DNA of 64,000 nucleotides. Source: Ligula intestinalis (lineage: Eukaryota; Platyhelminthes; Cestoda; Diphyllobothriidea; Diphyllobothriidae). This document shows positions 40,501 through 46,500 of the stretch, piece by piece. Every line of letters begins with the position of its first letter. Position 1 is the stretch's first letter. The translations under genes and the position numbers were made by a program. The stretch is from positions 6,688,078-6,752,077 of the forward strand of contig JAYGXS010000010.1 in assembly GCA_036362985.1 (NCBI GenBank), in the 5' to 3' direction. Under the pieces are notes generated by a model. The model did not search any database. It saw only the letters and a program-made list of their open reading frames with translations, and had not been told where the DNA came from.

Positions 40501-43500
40501 CGCGGCTCCCGACCAACGGCGCCTCCAGCTCGCCCGACGTTTCCCTCGCCAGTCTCAGCCAAGTAGCCTCCACCATGTGAAACACGGAAATCAGCCTGGT
40601 AGCGACCACCTCCCCATTGTGCTCGAATTGGCCACCACCGCCGAGCGTATCAAGGCCCCCAACCGGCACTTCATTAATTTCAAAAAAGCCAATTGGGCAG
40701 CGTTCACGACCGAATGCGAAGCCGAGGTCGATGGCCTACCGCCTCCCACCTGTGTCTACATAGCGGAGTGAGCCCTTCGTCGACTACTCCTGGCAGCAGC
40801 AAGTCACCACATCCCTAACGGCCGCATTCCCTTTCTCCGTCCTAACTATCCGCCCGAAGCCTCCCGCCTGGAACGAGAGAGAGAGACGAAATACGAGCGC
40901 GTGATGCCAGTGACCCGCGCGTTGGCGAACTAAATGGCTTAATCACTAAGACTATCAACGATGGCAAACGCCAACGCTGGCATGAACTAGTTTCAGATTG
41001 CAATTTCAGCGGCAACTCAGCTGCCACTTGGAAGCTTTTACGCAACCTGACCAAACCCCGGGCTGATACATCAAACCAGTCTATTAGCTTTGGGGACGGC
41101 AAGTTAATTTCCAACAACGGTAAGATCGCCGCGAAGATGAACAAGCTGTTCTCGTCCCCCACGGTACCCAGTCCCAAAAGCCAGCGCCCCCTTCTTCGCC
41201 TCCTCCATAAAGCCCCGCCCCCAGACATTTCCTTTTCGGCTGATGCCATCCTCACCGCCGTCAAGAAAATGAGAGCTTCAAAAGCCTTAGGACCAGATGG
41301 TGTGGCGCCTATCCATGTGCGCCACATCGGCCCGAAGGTGGCTGCCTACCTTGCCACCCTCTTCAACCTTTCACTGGGAACTTCAATCATACCTGATTGC
41401 TGGCGCCAGTCGATCATTACCCCTCTGGTCAAAGCGGGTAAGGACCCCTGCCTAGCGACCTCTTATCGTCCAATTGCCCTCCTCAGTCCATTGGCAAAGA
41501 TCCTGGAACGGCTCGTCCACCCAATTCTGACGTCTGTCAGTCAGCACAGAACGCTGCCCTCCGCACGATCACGGGTTGCTATAAAATGTCGCCTATAGAT
41601 CCTCTTCATGCGGAGGCTTCTGTTCTACCGGTCGCCCATCACAACACTCTCCTTAGCTAGCAGTTCTGGTGGAGTTGTTCGCAACCCGGCCATCCCAATC
41701 ATCACCGTTGCACCGCTCCCGAGCCCTGCCGCAACGTCCGGCCGTCTATTCGAGCACTCCACAAGGAACCTGTTGCCTCGTCTCTCGCGGATCTACCTGT
41801 TGATAGCTCTGCCACCAAGACAGGCTTCCAGCGTCTCCACCAGAGAGTCGTTGTCGAGGAGAAACGAGGTTACCGTCCCCCGGTCTTTTTGGGTGGCTAT
41901 CCACCCCCGATTGTGGCCTCGGAACGACATCTCCCGAGGGTCACTCGCTGTACCCTGGCGCAGCTACGCAGTGGCTACTGCATGCTCCTTTGCCAGTACC
42001 AACACCGGCTCGACCCATCCATACCCGACTGTGGCGTCTCGCCGCATGACTGCCGTCATCTGGTCGCCTGCATTTCTCGGCCAGGCACCCACCTCACTCC
42101 CGCGGACCTGTGGCTCAAGCCGGTCGAGGTCGCGGCTTTTCTCCGTCTCCCAACAACTCCCAGTTTGGATTCCGGCGGGGATTCCCGATCCAACTATGGG
42201 CTACGACACACACACACACACACGCCGCGCGCGGCCGGTCTGCTGGCATGGCTTATCTGGGGTGCACTGCCAGCTCTGGGCACTGAGTGCGTCACCGTTC
42301 ACGTCTCCATAACAGGTACAGTAGAACATATCAAGGGGAAGCCGTTTACCTTATTGCAGACAAAACAGCGATTCGCCACCGCTCGGTCGAAAAGTGTAAA
42401 CATAAATGCCTACTTCTTTGTTATCAGTAGTATAATTTCGCATAGGGCGTGGGAGTGGTGAGGAAGTAGGGTAGATCCGCGTTGCTTCAGCTTACTGAAG
42501 CTCATGGTGGACATCGTTGTAAGCGACGGTTGAACTGTCGTGTCAAGGAGGTCAGGTCGTGCTGTGGCACGTGTAGACGGGTTCGCCGGCCCTATCAACC
42601 ACTGCGCTCGATCCCATCTTGTTACACCGGACTCAACTTGGTGAGGAAAGAGAACGAGTGTAGTAGATGCTACGGAAGTCTACTGTCGCGTTAAACTAAT
42701 TCACACGCAAGTCACCGTTCCTGCACCACTCTCTTCTGGAGCGTACGGTGGAAATAATCGATAGTCGAACCGTCAGAACTCCCGGCGTGCTTACTCCTTT
42801 CCCCTCCCCCCCGAAACGAAATTTTATTAAGACCACAAGAGAGGTTACTAGGTACCTACATCTTTTGCCGAACCCTCCTGTTTGCAGTAACTAGCTACCA
42901 TCACGCAAACATTCGGTTGGCGTACGCGCCATCTGTCAGGCACACCAAATCAACGACAGTAGGTCAATTGACAGTTCGACCGTCGTTCTCGATGATGCCC
43001 ACCACGCGCTTAAAGTACGCGGTGAATTCTGCGGGATTATAGTGAAAGTAGATATGCAGAGAATCTACCTCACTTGCACACCGGGACCCTGTGAAATGCA
43101 ACATGCCAATCACACACAACACTTGAACTTCCTCCACAGCCATCGCTCTCGTTCACTCGCACGCGTTCTCTCCAGCCTGCTTGAAAGATGTTAACACTGG
43201 CGCTGGCTTCGCTCCTGCACACATGTGGCCTTATCTAACAAGCGTTGTTTCTTTGTGCAGAGCCAGACTTTGTATTTATTCGACTCCTTTGTTATTAACT
43301 ACGGGTATCCGCTGTTTGAGAATCCTTTAACTCAGTATCCCATCTTAACGCGTACTATACCAATTTTTGTTATCATCGGGAATTGAGCTACGCGTCGCGA
43401 AGAAATGCAGAGTCAAACGAGATACTCAGCCAAATAGCTTTGCCAAGACACGGTAGGCTCATTAGCATTTTCACGATGGAGGTAGGGTCTTCCGTTTTCA

Positions 43501-46500
43501 TCGTAGATAAGAGGCCAGCTTGCTTGTTGCTCCACTCGTAATTTTACAAACGTTGGCGTTTACAACGGGCACTGCATGTAAAGCGTCCATCCCATCTCAG
43601 GCGACCGCTCAGCTAGGCAGTAGCCTGTTGCTGGCGGTGGGGTAGAGAGTGCGGTCGACGCTCAGTGCATTTATTTCCTCACTTTAAGTAATCTGATGCA
43701 CTTGAAACTATCGCAGTGCACTAGAAGCCTTGGTTTGGACGGTTGCCGACTGACGGGATAACTTGGAGACCGCAGTCGGCCCAGTGTCTATCTTGTTGTG
43801 TAGGGTGGATTACTGTGGGCTGAGAGTCCGGCTCAATGGCTCCTTTTTAATGTGACCCTTATGGCGCTCTCAGACGGGCGTCCACCTAGCGAGGTGTGCT
43901 GTTGGTACGCGTGTTGAGTGTTTGTCGCGCCAGCCAACTGCGCCCTCCCTCACCTCAGGTTTTCTTGACTTTTGTCTTGACATTGGGTTCAGGTGTGGGA
44001 ATGGTGAGAGAGTGGGGTAAATTCTCCGCGATTTTATTCTCACCATAGCCCAGCGGAAGTCGTCGCGTTCGCCTTCTGCTCGTTGAAGCTCCCGGTAAAC
44101 ATCGTCGAAATGACAGTCGAACTTTTGTCTAATGCGCGCACATGTATCCTGCATGCTACATCTCATCCTTTGATGCCGAGATGCTAGCCCTACTGACGGC
44201 GGCGGAATGGCTAGAGCACCCACCCGAGGATTGGAGTTCCGCTGTAGATGCCCTACGGAACCTCAGGACAGGAGAGGACCTGAAGAAACCGTTGGTACAA
44301 CAAATGATGCATGTTCTGGAAGGAGCCACAACAGGAAGGAGGATGGAAATTGCGTGGATTCCCAGCCACGTGGGTATCCCCGGGAATGAACAAGCAGATG
44401 CTGAAGCACCTGCGGCAGCGATGAAAGCAGTCAGACGAATGACCCCAGGACACAAATGACACATGAACGCGGCCAAAGAACGTATACGGCCTCCATAAAC
44501 TGGGATGAAGAAAAGAAAATGTCTCGGCTAGATAGAACGACCCTAGTGAGATATAGGACTGGGCATTGTCCAAAGCTGAATCGCATCAGGAAGCGGTACA
44601 ATCTGACTGATAATTCTACGTGCGCAGCTTGTGGGGAGGAAGAGACCAACGAACACCTGATGGAATGCGCAGCCGAGATGGTCGCCAGAGTTCAGGAGTT
44701 TGGTATCGACTGCAGACAGAGAGTGCCGATCGACCTAACCGTCCGAAGAGCCTCTGCCACAGTCCGGTATCTGAAGTACATCCAGAAGTCGTGGTTCTAA
44801 AGCCACTTACCTTGCAATTGATCCTGCAACAACAACAAAAACCACCACCACTAACGGTTTTTTATTTTTCTCCAACTTACCTTCAATTCAAACGAGCTCT
44901 AAGAACACTAAGACATTTGGTTGATAACCCCATTTTAACCGGCTCCTAGGTGACTCAGTTGGAGGCGGCCCTTTACGAGCGCAGTCTGGAATTGCGAGAA
45001 TGCCGCAGCCGGTTGTCCAAGTACGATGCCACGTATTCCCTCATGTCACCACAACCGAAGAGCGCCGTACCAATCTCCTCACCATCGTCAACGCGGGACA
45101 GCCCAGCTGGTGCAATGTCCGGCTGCGACTCCGTCATAATCTCTCTGGACTTGTAAGTTTATCGCATTCCTGTCGGTTGCCCGACCAGACCTTTCCTCTC
45201 CGCCTGCATTTGTGAACATGCGTAGGCTACGAGGCAGGTAGATATATTGCTAGCCTCATCAGTGTGTCTTACGGGAGCGGTGTTAAAAAGTTTAGCGTGT
45301 AAAAGGAGAAAATAATATGAAATAGCTATTTTAATAACCAAAAATTGGTGTGCGATAATTAAAATGGCAACTACAACCAATAGAAAACAATATCTTCGCA
45401 AAAGAACCTGCATATAGGCTACAAACCAATATCTTCGCTGTATTAAAGTTTAGATATTAAAATAAAACCAAGAAAGATCGGCCTTTCCCCACTAGTTGAA
45501 AATCACAATAGTTGCTCATGCGTTCGGCTAAATCTTGTAGCACGATAAGCTGACAAGCAACCCTTGGTTGCTTAAAAAATAAATTGAATTAAAATAGGCT
45601 ATAACTAAAATTAAATCAAAAACCAAACAGTAAACTAAAACTAATAAAACTAAATGTATCCGCAAGAATCTAAATATTTTAGACTTCAGGAATGCGGAAA
45701 TAAGCCTACTGAATTAAATATAGTAGGTATATTAGTATATACGTAAAATGGCATCGGTTTATGAGAATGTCACCAAAGAAGCTGGTCTGCGTTTGCAACA
45801 GAGCGTTGCCTCCGTTGAATTTTGGTAATATAAGAAACAGGCTTTGCAATAAGGAGCTTGCACCCTCCCCCACAAATCGAACTTATTTTGAAAAGGGATT
45901 ACATTAGAACGAGTCCACTAGTTCGTTTCATGCGCAAAATTATTCTGACTGCATTTCGCCAGGTCATCAGTCTGACTGCGGCGTGTAGAAATGGCTAACC
46001 TACCTGTGTCCAATAAGTTGTGATGCATGAAACGAAAAAAAAGTTTCTTGTGTGATTGATATTTTTTCCTGCTTTTGCTGTATTGACCTTTTGCTGGTTT
46101 ACTGACATCGACATGTTAACATATGCCCCCTTTGAGTGTATTGCCGCCGTATACGCTTTCTGTTGTGGACCTTTTTCTGTCAACTAGTTCGATAGAGGAG
46201 TGTTTCTACAAAAGTTCTTTTTCGGCCTTGTGGCTACCCAGGAAAATCTGAGTTTGCTCCCCCATATGAGCATTTGCCAGTTGTGGAGGAATAAAGCGAT
46301 CTGTTTCAGGCAGGTATTCATGGCTTTTACACGGTAAAGAATCGGGTGTAAAAGAGACGCACTGTTGTGGTCTGTTACCCGAGTTAACTTCCTAGACTGG
46401 ACTGTTTAATTTTGGCTTTAGGGGATGAGGAAAAAAAGGGAACGGCCTAACCAACGCGCTTGATGCAGTAATAGTAGTAGCAGTAGCAGCAGTAATAGTC

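Larger units (their letters stand above)
39670..42250 (+). mobile_element. Jockey-like LINE with internal deletion
   Basis: Begins with a 5' region containing repeat R1 in reverse (39850-39990), then an endonuclease: TQFNANGLLGKLDQLLAFMR, AAIQETKW (catalytic Glu), ALLVDKSTAHH, LVLGDFNARHDLWCS, a stop at 40434-40436, and GSDHLPIVLEL (SDH). RT fingers follow: AVKKMRASKALGPDGVAPIH, SIITPLVKAGKDPCLATSYR and ILERLVHPILTS. At about 41540-41555 the sequence jumps from 'HPILTSVS' to 'AQNAALRTITGCYKMSPIDP', which normally lies after the RT palm and thumb, so roughly the YADD-containing part is deleted. The tail (RCTLAQLRSGYCMLLCQYQH) matches 35200-35700 but has lost one zinc-knuckle CPNC pair. Several frameshifts. 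Lies in intron 4, same direction as the gene. Confidence 0.85.
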
